Source: Modestobacter sp. (GTDB lineage Bacteria > Actinomycetota > Actinomycetes > Mycobacteriales > Geodermatophilaceae). From it: a stretch of 7,762 nt of DNA. The stretch is taken from assembly GCA_025965775.1 (NCBI GenBank), contig JAOPWG010000242.1:1-7762 (forward strand), written 5' to 3'. Positions 1-7,101 of the stretch are shown one piece after another. Numbering within the stretch: position 1 is the first letter of the stretch; each line of letters starts with the position of its first letter. A model generated the notes under the pieces. That model was not told the origin of the DNA. It worked only from the letters and a program-made list of their open reading frames with translations, and did no database searches. Made by a program: the position numbers and the translations under genes.

Positions 1-342
1 CCGGACGGCATCGGCGTCGAAGGTCCGCTCGATCCGGGTCCGCGCGGTGGACACCGCGGCCAGCGAGGTCGAGTAGACGACCTTGTCGGCCGCCTGCCAG
101 AGCCCGGCGAAGTCCGCCGCCACGTCCCGGGCGGCGCCGGGGTCGGTGCGGGTCGGCGCGGTCTCCCAGAAGCGCATGACCTCGTACATCCGGCGGCCGT
201 ACAGGTAGGTGCCGATCGGCCGCTCGAGGTCGTTGACGAAGGCGTGCACCGCCTCGTCCGGCGCCGCCCAGTCGAAACTGCCGTCGGCGTCCACGACGTA
301 GCCGTCGAGCGACGCGATCGCCGAGTAGACGAGTCGGGCCAC
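1..342 (-). CDS. Dihydrofolate reductase / RibD C-terminal domain family protein (partial, C-terminus off the left edge)
   Basis: Reading the minus strand from a GTG at 340-342 gives 114 residues before the window ends. The start reads VARLVYSAIASLDGYV, the usual first strand and 'SLDGY' motif of the RibD-C / DHFR-like fold. Around residues 42-56 comes PIGTYLYGRRMYEVM, a hallmark of the small stand-alone 'dihydrofolate reductase family' proteins, where this segment lies in the NADPH-binding region. These proteins usually run about 180-200 residues, so roughly 40% is missing. They are cytoplasmic and are presumed NAD(P)H-dependent reductases; most have no known substrate, and true folate reduction should not be assumed. 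The start is supported by a good Shine-Dalgarno site (GGAGG, 8 nt upstream). The gene follows the ABM-family gene on the same strand after 28 nt, so the two are probably co-transcribed. Family assignment is confident; function is not. Confidence 0.9.
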   Translation of the reverse strand, partial: MARLVYSAIASLDGYVVDADGSFDWAAPDEAVHAFVNDLERPIGTYLYGRRMYEVMRFWETAPTRTDPGAARDVAADFAGLWQAADKVVYSTSLAAVSTARTRIERTFDADAVR

Positions 343-350
343 GGTGCTCT

Positions 351-355
351 CCTCC
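351..355 (-). promoter_or_regulatory. Ribosome binding site of the DHFR-like gene
   Basis: The minus strand reads GGGAGGAG just ahead of the GTG at 342. The GGAGG core is 8 nt from the start codon. This fixes the GTG start and lies in the 28-nt spacer after the ABM-family gene, which supports independent ribosome loading within a shared transcript. Confidence 0.7.
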
Positions 356-370
356 CGCCCAGGGGTCAGG

Positions 371-679
371 TCAGAGTGCGCCCTTGGTGGGGTCGCCGAC
401 CGGCACCGGAGTGACGACCCGCACGCCCGGCGGCTCGGCCAGGTCGTCGGAGATAGCGGCGAGCATGTCGGTGAAGTTCGGCCCCTGACCGTGGGTGGCC
501 ATCGCCTCGCGGCTGGCCCAGCGCTCCACGAACACGAAGCCGGTCTTGTCCTCGTGCAGGGCGTAGAGCTCGCAGCCGTCCTCCTCGTGGACCTTCGGGA
601 TCGCGGCGGTGAGCACTCCGCGGACCGCGTCGGCCCGGCCGGGCTTGGGTGTGATGGTGGCGACGATCATGAGGGACAC
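371..679 (-). CDS. Antibiotic biosynthesis monooxygenase (ABM) family protein, putative quinol monooxygenase-like
   Basis: This encodes about 102 residues, the normal size for a single ABM (dimeric alpha-beta barrel) domain. The first strand reads MIVATITPKPGRAD, followed by a helix, then DGCELYALHEDKTGFVFVER and 'W..REAM.TH', the typical ABM core of 'E.W.s..a...H'. Such proteins act as cofactor-independent quinol oxygenases (YgiN type), haem-degrading enzymes or proteins of unknown role; nothing here decides the substrate. There is no signal peptide, so it is presumably cytoplasmic. Two starts are possible: ATG at 670, with no Shine-Dalgarno in range, or GTG at 679, with GGAG 5 nt upstream. 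I chose the GTG; the ATG would shorten the protein by three residues. Longer upstream reading (to 793) would run into fprA on the other strand and loses family resemblance. It lies 28 nt ahead of the DHFR-like gene on the same strand and diverges from fprA. Confidence 0.87.
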   Translation of the reverse strand: MSLMIVATITPKPGRADAVRGVLTAAIPKVHEEDGCELYALHEDKTGFVFVERWASREAMATHGQGPNFTDMLAAISDDLAEPPGVRVVTPVPVGDPTKGAL

Positions 680-684
680 CGGGA

Positions 685-688
685 CTCC
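685..688 (-). promoter_or_regulatory. Putative ribosome binding site deciding the GTG start of the ABM gene
   Basis: The minus strand shows GGAG, then five bases, then GTG at 679. The alternative ATG at 670 has only a pyrimidine-rich stretch in front of it. The motif is short, so the choice is provisional. Confidence 0.45.
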
Positions 689-712
689 GTCGGTCGGCGG
701 GCAGGACGCCGC

Positions 713-736
713 GCCGGTGAAGTGGTGCGCACCGGC
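713..736. repeat. Inverted repeat in the fprA/ABM divergent spacer, possible operator
   Basis: GCCGGTG at 713-719 and CACCGGC at 730-736 form a perfect 7-bp inverted repeat with a 10-nt spacer. Overlapping its right half, GGTGCGCACC at 724-733 is a perfect 10-bp palindrome. The repeat lies in the 71-nt gap between two divergent genes, 15 nt upstream of the fprA ATG, where a regulator could act on fprA or both genes. Neither gene has a recognisable -10 box in the gap. Chance is a real alternative in GC-rich DNA. Confidence 0.4.
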
Positions 737-750
737 CCGGCCAGGCCAGG

Positions 751-2163
<1,413 letters not shown>

Positions 2164-2173
2164 GGGACACCCG

Positions 2174-2200
2174 GGGCGGGTTCCCGGCCCGGGACCGCCC
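2174..2200. terminator. Hairpin between fprA and ppc, probable bidirectional terminator
   Basis: GGGCGG (2174-2179) pairs with CCGCCC (2195-2200), and TCCC (2182-2185) pairs with GGGA (2191-2194). This gives about 10 base pairs with a 2-nt bulge (2180-2181) and a 5-nt loop. It lies in the 57-nt convergent gap between the two stop codons. No T-tract follows on either strand, which is common for actinobacterial terminators. Confidence 0.6.
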
Positions 2201-2220
2201 TCGGTGCACATCGCCGGCGA

Positions 2221-5034
2221 TCAGCCGCTGTTGCGCAGGGCGGTCGCCACGCCGTTGATCGTCAGTTGGATGCAGCGGCGCACCAGCTCGTCGTCGTCGC
2301 CCTTCCGTCGCCGGCGCAGCATCTCCACCTGCAGGTGGTGCAACGGCTCCAGGTAGGGGAAGCGGTTGCGGATCGAGCGGGCCAGCGACGGGTTGTCGGC
2401 CAGCAGTTCGTCGTCTCCGGTGACCGCCAGGAGCATCCGGCAGCTGCGCCCGTGCTCGGCGGTGATCTGGTCGAACACCCGGTGCCGCAGCTCCTCGTCG
2501 GGCACCAGGTCGGCATAGCGGGCAGCCAGCCCCAGGTCGGTCTTGGCCAGCACCATGCCCATGTTGGACAGCACGGTGCGGAAGAACGGCCAGCGGCGGT
2601 GCAGGTCCTGCAGCCGCGCCAGCCTCTCCGGGGAACCGTCCACCCACGACTCGAGCGCCGAGCCGGTGCCGTACCAGCCGGGCAGCATGATCCGGGCCTG
2701 CGACCAGCTGAACACCCACGGGATGGCCCGCAGGTCACTGATCCGGTCACCGGGCTTGCGCGAGGGTGGTCGGCTGCCGATGTTCAGCTCGCCCAGCTCC
2801 CGGATCGGGGTGGCCGCGCGGAACCAGTCGACGAAACCGGGGGTGTCGTGCACCAGCGCCCGGTAGGCCCCCTGGGCGCGGCCGGCCAGGTCGTCGAGCA
2901 GCGAGTAGGCGTCCTCGGCGTCGTCCCCGAGCCCCTCGATGTCCAGCAGCGAAGCCTCCAGGGTGGCGGCGACCAGCGCCTCCAGGTTCCGCCGGGCCAG
3001 GTCCGGGGAGGCGTACTTGGCGGCGATCACCTCGCCCTGCTCGGTGATCCGCAGCGCACCGGCGACCGAGCCGGGCGGCTGGGCCCGGATCGCCTCGTAG
3101 CTGGGGCCACCGCCGCGGCCGACCGTGCCGCCCCGACCGTGGAACAGCCGCAGCCGGACGCCCTCGGCGCGGGCCACCTCGACCAGCGCCAGCTCCGCCC
3201 GGTACAGCGCCCAGTTCGCGGCCAGGTAGCCGCCGTCCTTGTGGCTGTCGGAGTAGCCGAGCATCACCTCCTGCACGTCACCGCGGGAGGTGAGCAGGGC
3301 GCGGTAGAGCGGCTGCCCGAGCATCGCGGTGAGCACCGCGCCGGCGGCCTGCAGGTCGTCGATGGTCTCGAACAGCGGCGAGATCCCGATGGAGCAGGCC
3401 GGACCGCCCTCGGCGCCCGGGTCGAGAAGGCCGACCTCCTTCAGCAGGACGGCGACCTCCAGCACGTCGCTGACCGACTCGCACATGCTGATCACGTAGT
3501 TCGGGATCGTCCGGGGGCCCAGCAGCGCGACCTGCTCGGCGGCGGCGACCAGCAGGTCCAGCTCCCCGCGGGCCAGATCGGACAGCTCGGCGTCCGGGCG
3601 GACCAGCGGACGGCGCAGCCGCAGCTCGCCGGCCAGCAGCTCGACCCGGGCCGGCTCGTCCAACGCGGCGTAGTCGTCGCACACCCCGGCCCAGGCCAGC
3701 AGCTCCCCCAGCACCTCCTCGTGCACGGCGGCGTTCTGCCGCATGTCCAGCCCGCACAGGTGGAACCCGAACACCTCGACCGCGTCGCTCAGCCTGGCCA
3801 GGCGGTCCTCGGCAAGAGGACCGGCGCCATGGCTGCGCAGCGAGGCAGCCACCACGTCCAGGTCGACGCGCAGCTCGTCGGGATCGTCGTAGGGCGGCAG
3901 CTCGGCGTCCGGCAGTGGACCGGGGACCGAGCCGAGCGCCCGCAGCGCGGTGGCGGCCAGCCGCCGGTACATGCCGCGCAGCGCCCGGCGGTAGGGCTCG
4001 TCGCCGCGGAAGGGCGAGTCGTCACCGGAGGCGTCGGCCAGCGCGTACAGCTCGTCGGTCGGGGTGATCAGCCGGTCGGACATGGACAGCTCATCGGCCA
4101 GGCGGACCAGCTCGGCCAGGTGGTGGCCCAGCGCCGTCTCGGCCTGCCGCGAGGTGGCCCGGCGGACCGCCTCGGCGGTGACGAAGGGGTTGCCGTCCCG
4201 GTCACCGCCGATCCACGAGCCGGGCAACAGCATCGGGCGGGGCAGCAGGTCGGCGTCGGGAAACCGCTCGCGCAGGGCCCGGCGCAGCTCGGCGTTGATC
4301 GCCGGGACGACGGCGAACAACGACAGGTCGTAGTAGCGCAGCGCCTCGTCGATCTCGTCGGCCAGCCGCAGCCGGGACAGCCGCAGCAGCGCGGTCTGCC
4401 AGAGGGTGAGCACCTCGCGCCACAGGTGCCCCGACCACGCCGGGTCGTCGGGCCCCACGCCGTGACCGGGGCTGTCGCCCCGCTGCCGCAGCAGGTCGCT
4501 GACCTGCTGCTGGACCTGCGAGATCGTCCGGCGGCGCACCTCGGTGGGGTGCGCGGTGACCACCGGGACGACCAGCGCGTCCTGCAGCTCGCGGGCAACG
4601 ACGTCGGCGTCCAGCCGGGCGTCGTCCAGCAGCGCGAAGCTGGCGGCCAGGCTGCCCTTCTGCGGGGGTGAGCCCTCCCGGCGGTGGAACCGGCGGCGGC
4701 GCTCATGGTGCACGTCCTCGGCCAGGTTGGCCAGCAGCGAGAAGTGGCTGAACGCGCGGATCACATGGTTGGCGTCCCGTACGTCCAACGCCGCCAGGCG
4801 GTCGGCCAGCTCCGCGCGGTCGACCTCCGAGCGGCGGATCGCGAAGGCCTGCACCCGGGTGGACTCGACCAGCTCGAGGACGTCGGCGCCGGCCTGCTCG
4901 CCGATCACCTCGCCCAGCACGCGGCCCAGCAGCCGGATGTCCTCCCGCAGCGGCGCGTCGTCGCCGCGGTCATCGGGCGCGGCGGGGCCGCCCGGGGTAC
5001 GGAGGTCGGCGACGTCGACGGTGGCTTCGGACAC
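2221..5034 (-). CDS. ppc: Phosphoenolpyruvate carboxylase
   Basis: This encodes 937 residues, slightly longer than E. coli PEPC (883) and typical for actinobacteria. It catalyses PEP + bicarbonate to oxaloacetate + phosphate, the anaplerotic feed of the TCA cycle, as a cytoplasmic homotetramer. The first active-site signature, VVTAHPTEVRRR, is at 158-169 with catalytic His162. GSWIGGDRDGNPF (272-284) is intact. The second signature, VMLGYSDSHKDGG, is at 590-602 with Lys599, and the glycine-rich loop HGRGGTVGRGGGP is at 632-644 with Arg634. Residues matching the E. coli aspartate-inhibition site are also present by eye alignment: Arg634, Lys831, Arg891 and Asn935, so feedback by aspartate is likely. 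The protein ends RNSG where most PEPCs end RNTG. The reading frame is open far upstream (to 5496), but that part overlaps the lactonase gene and has no PEPC similarity. The GTG at 5034 gives an N-terminus of ordinary length. There is no clear Shine-Dalgarno; the start may be leaderless. Confidence 0.97.
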   Translation of the reverse strand: MSEATVDVADLRTPGGPAAPDDRGDDAPLREDIRLLGRVLGEVIGEQAGADVLELVESTRVQAFAIRRSEVDRAELADRLAALDVRDANHVIRAFSHFSLLANLAEDVHHERRRRFHRREGSPPQKGSLAASFALLDDARLDADVVARELQDALVVPVVTAHPTEVRRRTISQVQQQVSDLLRQRGDSPGHGVGPDDPAWSGHLWREVLTLWQTALLRLSRLRLADEIDEALRYYDLSLFAVVPAINAELRRALRERFPDADLLPRPMLLPGSWIGGDRDGNPFVTAEAVRRATSRQAETALGHHLAELVRLADELSMSDRLITPTDELYALADASGDDSPFRGDEPYRRALRGMYRRLAATALRALGSVPGPLPDAELPPYDDPDELRVDLDVVAASLRSHGAGPLAEDRLARLSDAVEVFGFHLCGLDMRQNAAVHEEVLGELLAWAGVCDDYAALDEPARVELLAGELRLRRPLVRPDAELSDLARGELDLLVAAAEQVALLGPRTIPNYVISMCESVSDVLEVAVLLKEVGLLDPGAEGGPACSIGISPLFETIDDLQAAGAVLTAMLGQPLYRALLTSRGDVQEVMLGYSDSHKDGGYLAANWALYRAELALVEVARAEGVRLRLFHGRGGTVGRGGGPSYEAIRAQPPGSVAGALRITEQGEVIAAKYASPDLARRNLEALVAATLEASLLDIEGLGDDAEDAYSLLDDLAGRAQGAYRALVHDTPGFVDWFRAATPIRELGELNIGSRPPSRKPGDRISDLRAIPWVFSWSQARIMLPGWYGTGSALESWVDGSPERLARLQDLHRRWPFFRTVLSNMGMVLAKTDLGLAARYADLVPDEELRHRVFDQITAEHGRSCRMLLAVTGDDELLADNPSLARSIRNRFPYLEPLHHLQVEMLRRRRKGDDDELVRRCIQLTINGVATALRNSG

Positions 5035-5040
5035 GTGCGC

Positions 5041-5046
5041 AGTATC
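5041..5046 (-). promoter_or_regulatory. Possible -10 box of ppc, consistent with a leaderless transcript
   Basis: On the minus strand GATACT (4 of 6 matches to TATAAT, and among the few AT-rich hexamers in this gap) ends 6 nt before the ppc GTG. A -10 box this close would put the transcription start at or next to the start codon, which fits the missing Shine-Dalgarno site. I see no good -35 hexamer 16-18 nt upstream. Position-based inference only. Confidence 0.35.
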
Positions 5047-5076
5047 TGCCGCCGGTGTGACATCCCGGTGTCCTGG

Positions 5077-5081
5077 GGAGG
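5077..5081 (+). promoter_or_regulatory. Strong ribosome binding site of the lactonase gene
   Basis: GGGGAGGA precedes the GTG at 5090, and the GGAGG core is 8 nt from it. It decides the start, because the frame is open far upstream and an out-of-frame ATG at 5083 stops after three codons. Confidence 0.8.
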
Positions 5082-5089
5082 ATGACCGG

Positions 5090-6016
5090 GTGATCCGACT
5101 GCCGGCCACAGCCGTCCCCCTCCCGCCGGCCACCCACGGCGAGGGCCCGACCTGGGACGCCGACCGGCAGGAGCTGCTGTGGGTCGACATCACCGCCGGC
5201 CAGGTGCGCCGGGCGAGCGTCGGCGACGACGGTGCGCTGGCCGAGATCGCCGTCCACCAGGTCGGCGGGACCGTCGGCGTCGTCGTCCCGGCCGCCGGCG
5301 GGGGATGGCTGCTCGGCGCCGGTCCCGGCCTCACGCACCTGACCGCGGACGGCGGGCCGCGGGTGCTGCTCGACCTGCCCGGGGAAGGGGGCTCCGCGGA
5401 GACCGGTGGCACCCGGATGAACGACGGCGGCTGCGACCGCGTCGGGCGCTTCTTCGCCGGCACCATGGCCTTCGACGAGCGGGCGGGCGCCGGCACGCTC
5501 TACCGGGTCGACCTCGACGGTTCGGTGTCCGTCGTGCTGGACGGGCTGGCCATCTCCAACGGGCTGGGCTGGGCCCCCGACGACCGCACCGTCTACCTGG
5601 CCGACTCCGGGCCGGGCGTGGTGTGGGCGTTCGACTACGACCTGGCCACCGGGGCGTTCGGGCGGCGTCGGACGCTGCTGGAGTTCGACGGGGTCGACGG
5701 CGTCGCCGACGGGCTCACCGTGGACGACGAGGGCTGCCTCTGGACGGCGCTGTGGGGAGGTGGCCAGGTGCGGCGGTACTCCCCCGACGGCGAGCTGCTC
5801 GCGGTCGTCGAGGTGCCCACCGACAACACCTCCAGCTGCGCCTTCGCCGGTGCCGGACGGGACCTGCTGGTGGTGAGCACCTCGCAGCACGGGCTCTCGG
5901 AGGAGCAGCTGGCCCCGCAGCCGGACGCCGGACGGCTGTTCACCGCCCGCCCGGGAGTGACCGGCCCGGCCGCCAACCCCTACCGCGGTCCGCTGACCGG
6001 CCTCCGCGTGGCCTGA
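5090..6016 (+). CDS. SMP-30/gluconolactonase/LRE family protein, probable sugar lactonase
   Basis: This 308-residue protein matches the single six-bladed beta-propeller domain of the SMP-30 family (human regucalcin is 299). The expected metal ligands appear at near-identical positions: Glu18 in HGEGPTWD (16-23), Asn157 in ISNGLGW (155-161) and Asp207 in VADGLTVDDEG (205-215). RMND (109-112) supplies the substrate-side Arg109 and Asn111, and FFAGTM (121-126) follows. The family hydrolyses aldonolactones such as gluconolactone, or lactone intermediates in pentose and uronate breakdown, using one divalent metal ion. Which lactone is used here cannot be read from the sequence, and no sugar dehydrogenase or transporter lies beside it. 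There is no signal peptide, so it is probably cytoplasmic. The GTG start is chosen for its excellent Shine-Dalgarno site and because blade one begins directly after it. It is divergent from ppc (55-nt gap) and convergent with the LLM gene. Confidence 0.93.
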   Translation: MIRLPATAVPLPPATHGEGPTWDADRQELLWVDITAGQVRRASVGDDGALAEIAVHQVGGTVGVVVPAAGGGWLLGAGPGLTHLTADGGPRVLLDLPGEGGSAETGGTRMNDGGCDRVGRFFAGTMAFDERAGAGTLYRVDLDGSVSVVLDGLAISNGLGWAPDDRTVYLADSGPGVVWAFDYDLATGAFGRRRTLLEFDGVDGVADGLTVDDEGCLWTALWGGGQVRRYSPDGELLAVVEVPTDNTSSCAFAGAGRDLLVVSTSQHGLSEEQLAPQPDAGRLFTARPGVTGPAANPYRGPLTGLRVA

Positions 6017-6026
6017 AGAAGGACCC

Positions 6027-6069
6027 CCTGCCCCCCACCCCTCGCAAGCTCGGGGCGGGACCCTGCAGG
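6027..6069. terminator. GC-rich imperfect hairpin between the lactonase and LLM genes, probable bidirectional terminator
   Basis: In the 61-nt convergent gap, CCTGC (6027-6031) can pair with GCAGG (6065-6069). Inside it CCCACCCC (6034-6041) pairs with GGGGCGGG (6052-6059) apart from one A-C mismatch, around a 10-nt loop. The two stems are separated by unpaired bases and there is no T-tract. The location between two converging stop codons supports a terminator role. It could also be a copy of a dispersed intergenic repeat. Confidence 0.5.
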
Positions 6070-6077
6070 CGGCCGGG

Positions 6078-7058
6078 TCAGCTGTCGAAGGCCTCCCGCC
6101 AGGCCGGCATCAGCAACTGCTTCGTCCACTGCAGGTACGGCTCCTGCTGGTCCCCGCCGATCTGCACCAGCGCGAGGTGGGTGAAACCGGCATCGGCGTA
6201 GGCCTTCGCCGCCTCGATGACGGCCTCCACGTCGTCCCCGCACGGGATGGACCCGGCGACGTCCTCCTCGCGGACGAACTGGCTCGCCGCCTCGAAGCCC
6301 GCCGTCCCGGGCAGGTCGGCGTTGACCTTCCAGCCCAGACCGAACCAGCGGAACAGCGAGTGGGCACGGGTCACCGCCGCGGCCTTGTCGGTGCCGTAGC
6401 TGATCGGCATCTGACCGACCCGCGGCTTGCCGGCGCCGCCGGCGGCGTCGAACATCTGGCCCAGCTCGGGTTCGGGCTCGGTGGCGATCATGACGTCGGC
6501 GTACTCACCGGCCAACTCGACCGACCGCTTGCCCGACACGGCGATGCCGATGGGCACCCCGCCCTCGGGGAGGTCCCAGATCTTGCCGCCGTCCACCGCG
6601 TAGTACTCGCCGTGGAAGGTCGTGTAGCCCTCACCGGACAGCAGCTCCCTGATGATCTGCACAGCCTCGGCGAACATCTCGTGCCGCTCGGCGACCGGTG
6701 GCCAGCCCTCCCCGATCACGTGCTCGTTGAGGTTCTCCCCCGCCCCCAGGCCGAGGGTGAACCGGCCGTCGGACAGCAACTGCAGCGTGGCCGCCTGCTG
6801 GGCGACCACGGCCGGGCGGTACCGCAGGATCGGGCAGGTCACGTAGGTCATCAGCGGCAGCCGCCGGGTCGCCTGCGCAACCGCCCCGAGGGTGACCCAG
6901 GCGTTGGGCGAGTGACCCATCTCGTTCAGCCACGGGAAGAAGTGATCACTGCTGACGGCGAAGTCGAAGCCGGCCTCCTCGGCGCCGACGGCGAAGGAGA
7001 CCAGGTCCTTGGGCCCGGACTGCTCGGTCATCAGGGTGTAGCCCAGCTGCATGCTCAT
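6078..7058 (-). CDS. LLM-class F420-dependent oxidoreductase, related to F420-dependent glucose-6-phosphate dehydrogenase (FGD)
   Basis: This 326-residue protein has the luciferase-like monooxygenase TIM barrel and matches FGD1 (336 residues) block by block. The F420 site is conserved: SDHFFPW (37-43) gives His39 and Trp43, and GAGENLNEH (105-113) gives Glu108, one residue off the catalytic His40, Trp44 and Glu109 of FGD1. YGTDKAAAV and the closing GGDQQEPYLQW (301-311) also fit the group often annotated 'F420-dependent oxidoreductase, G6PDH family'. However, the FGD1 lysine near 198 and arginine near 283, which hold the sugar phosphate, fall on Pro/Glu (about 194-198) and small residues (about 268-270) here by eye alignment, so another substrate is likely. 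The protein is cytoplasmic with no signal. Start ATG at 7058; an ATG two codons later is possible, and neither has a clear Shine-Dalgarno. A 43-nt gap separates it from the upstream permease gene on the same strand. Confidence 0.92.
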   Translation of the reverse strand: MSMQLGYTLMTEQSGPKDLVSFAVGAEEAGFDFAVSSDHFFPWLNEMGHSPNAWVTLGAVAQATRRLPLMTYVTCPILRYRPAVVAQQAATLQLLSDGRFTLGLGAGENLNEHVIGEGWPPVAERHEMFAEAVQIIRELLSGEGYTTFHGEYYAVDGGKIWDLPEGGVPIGIAVSGKRSVELAGEYADVMIATEPEPELGQMFDAAGGAGKPRVGQMPISYGTDKAAAVTRAHSLFRWFGLGWKVNADLPGTAGFEAASQFVREEDVAGSIPCGDDVEAVIEAAKAYADAGFTHLALVQIGGDQQEPYLQWTKQLLMPAWREAFDS

Positions 7059-7061
7059 GCC

Positions 7062-7076
7062 GCGGGGCTACCCCGC
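7062..7076. terminator. Perfect small hairpin directly upstream of the LLM start codon
   Basis: GCGGGG (7062-7067), loop CTA, CCCCGC (7071-7076) is a perfect 6-bp stem with a 3-nt loop. On the minus strand it lies between the ABC permease stop codon and the LLM ATG, ending only 3 nt before that ATG. It may attenuate read-through from the transporter genes or fold over the ribosome-loading zone of the LLM gene. Either role is inferred. Confidence 0.4.
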
Positions 7077-7101
7077 TCGCCCGGGAGCTGAACGGCCGCC
7101 G

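Noticed and set aside
2266..4671. An 801-codon open frame on the plus strand, antisense to ppc
   Set aside because: It is rich in Gln, Gly, Val, Arg and His with no recognisable domain. Long antisense frames are expected opposite GC-rich genes, and ppc on the other strand is unmistakable.
4544..5089. A 182-residue N-terminal extension of the lactonase
   Set aside because: It is antisense to ppc and Ser/Arg-rich, and the GTG at 5090 has a strong Shine-Dalgarno site directly before the first propeller motif.
5083..5094. ATG at 5083 as the lactonase start
   Set aside because: It reads ATG ACC GGG TGA, stopping after three codons, and is out of frame with the protein.
5035..5496. A 154-residue N-terminal extension of ppc
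   Set aside because: The extension is low-complexity Pro/Ser/Arg sequence, lies antisense to the well-supported lactonase gene, and has no place in the PEPC fold.
5179..6201. A 340-codon plus-strand frame overlapping the lactonase
   Set aside because: It is an Arg/Gly-rich shifted frame of the lactonase gene running into the antisense of the LLM gene, with no domain signal.
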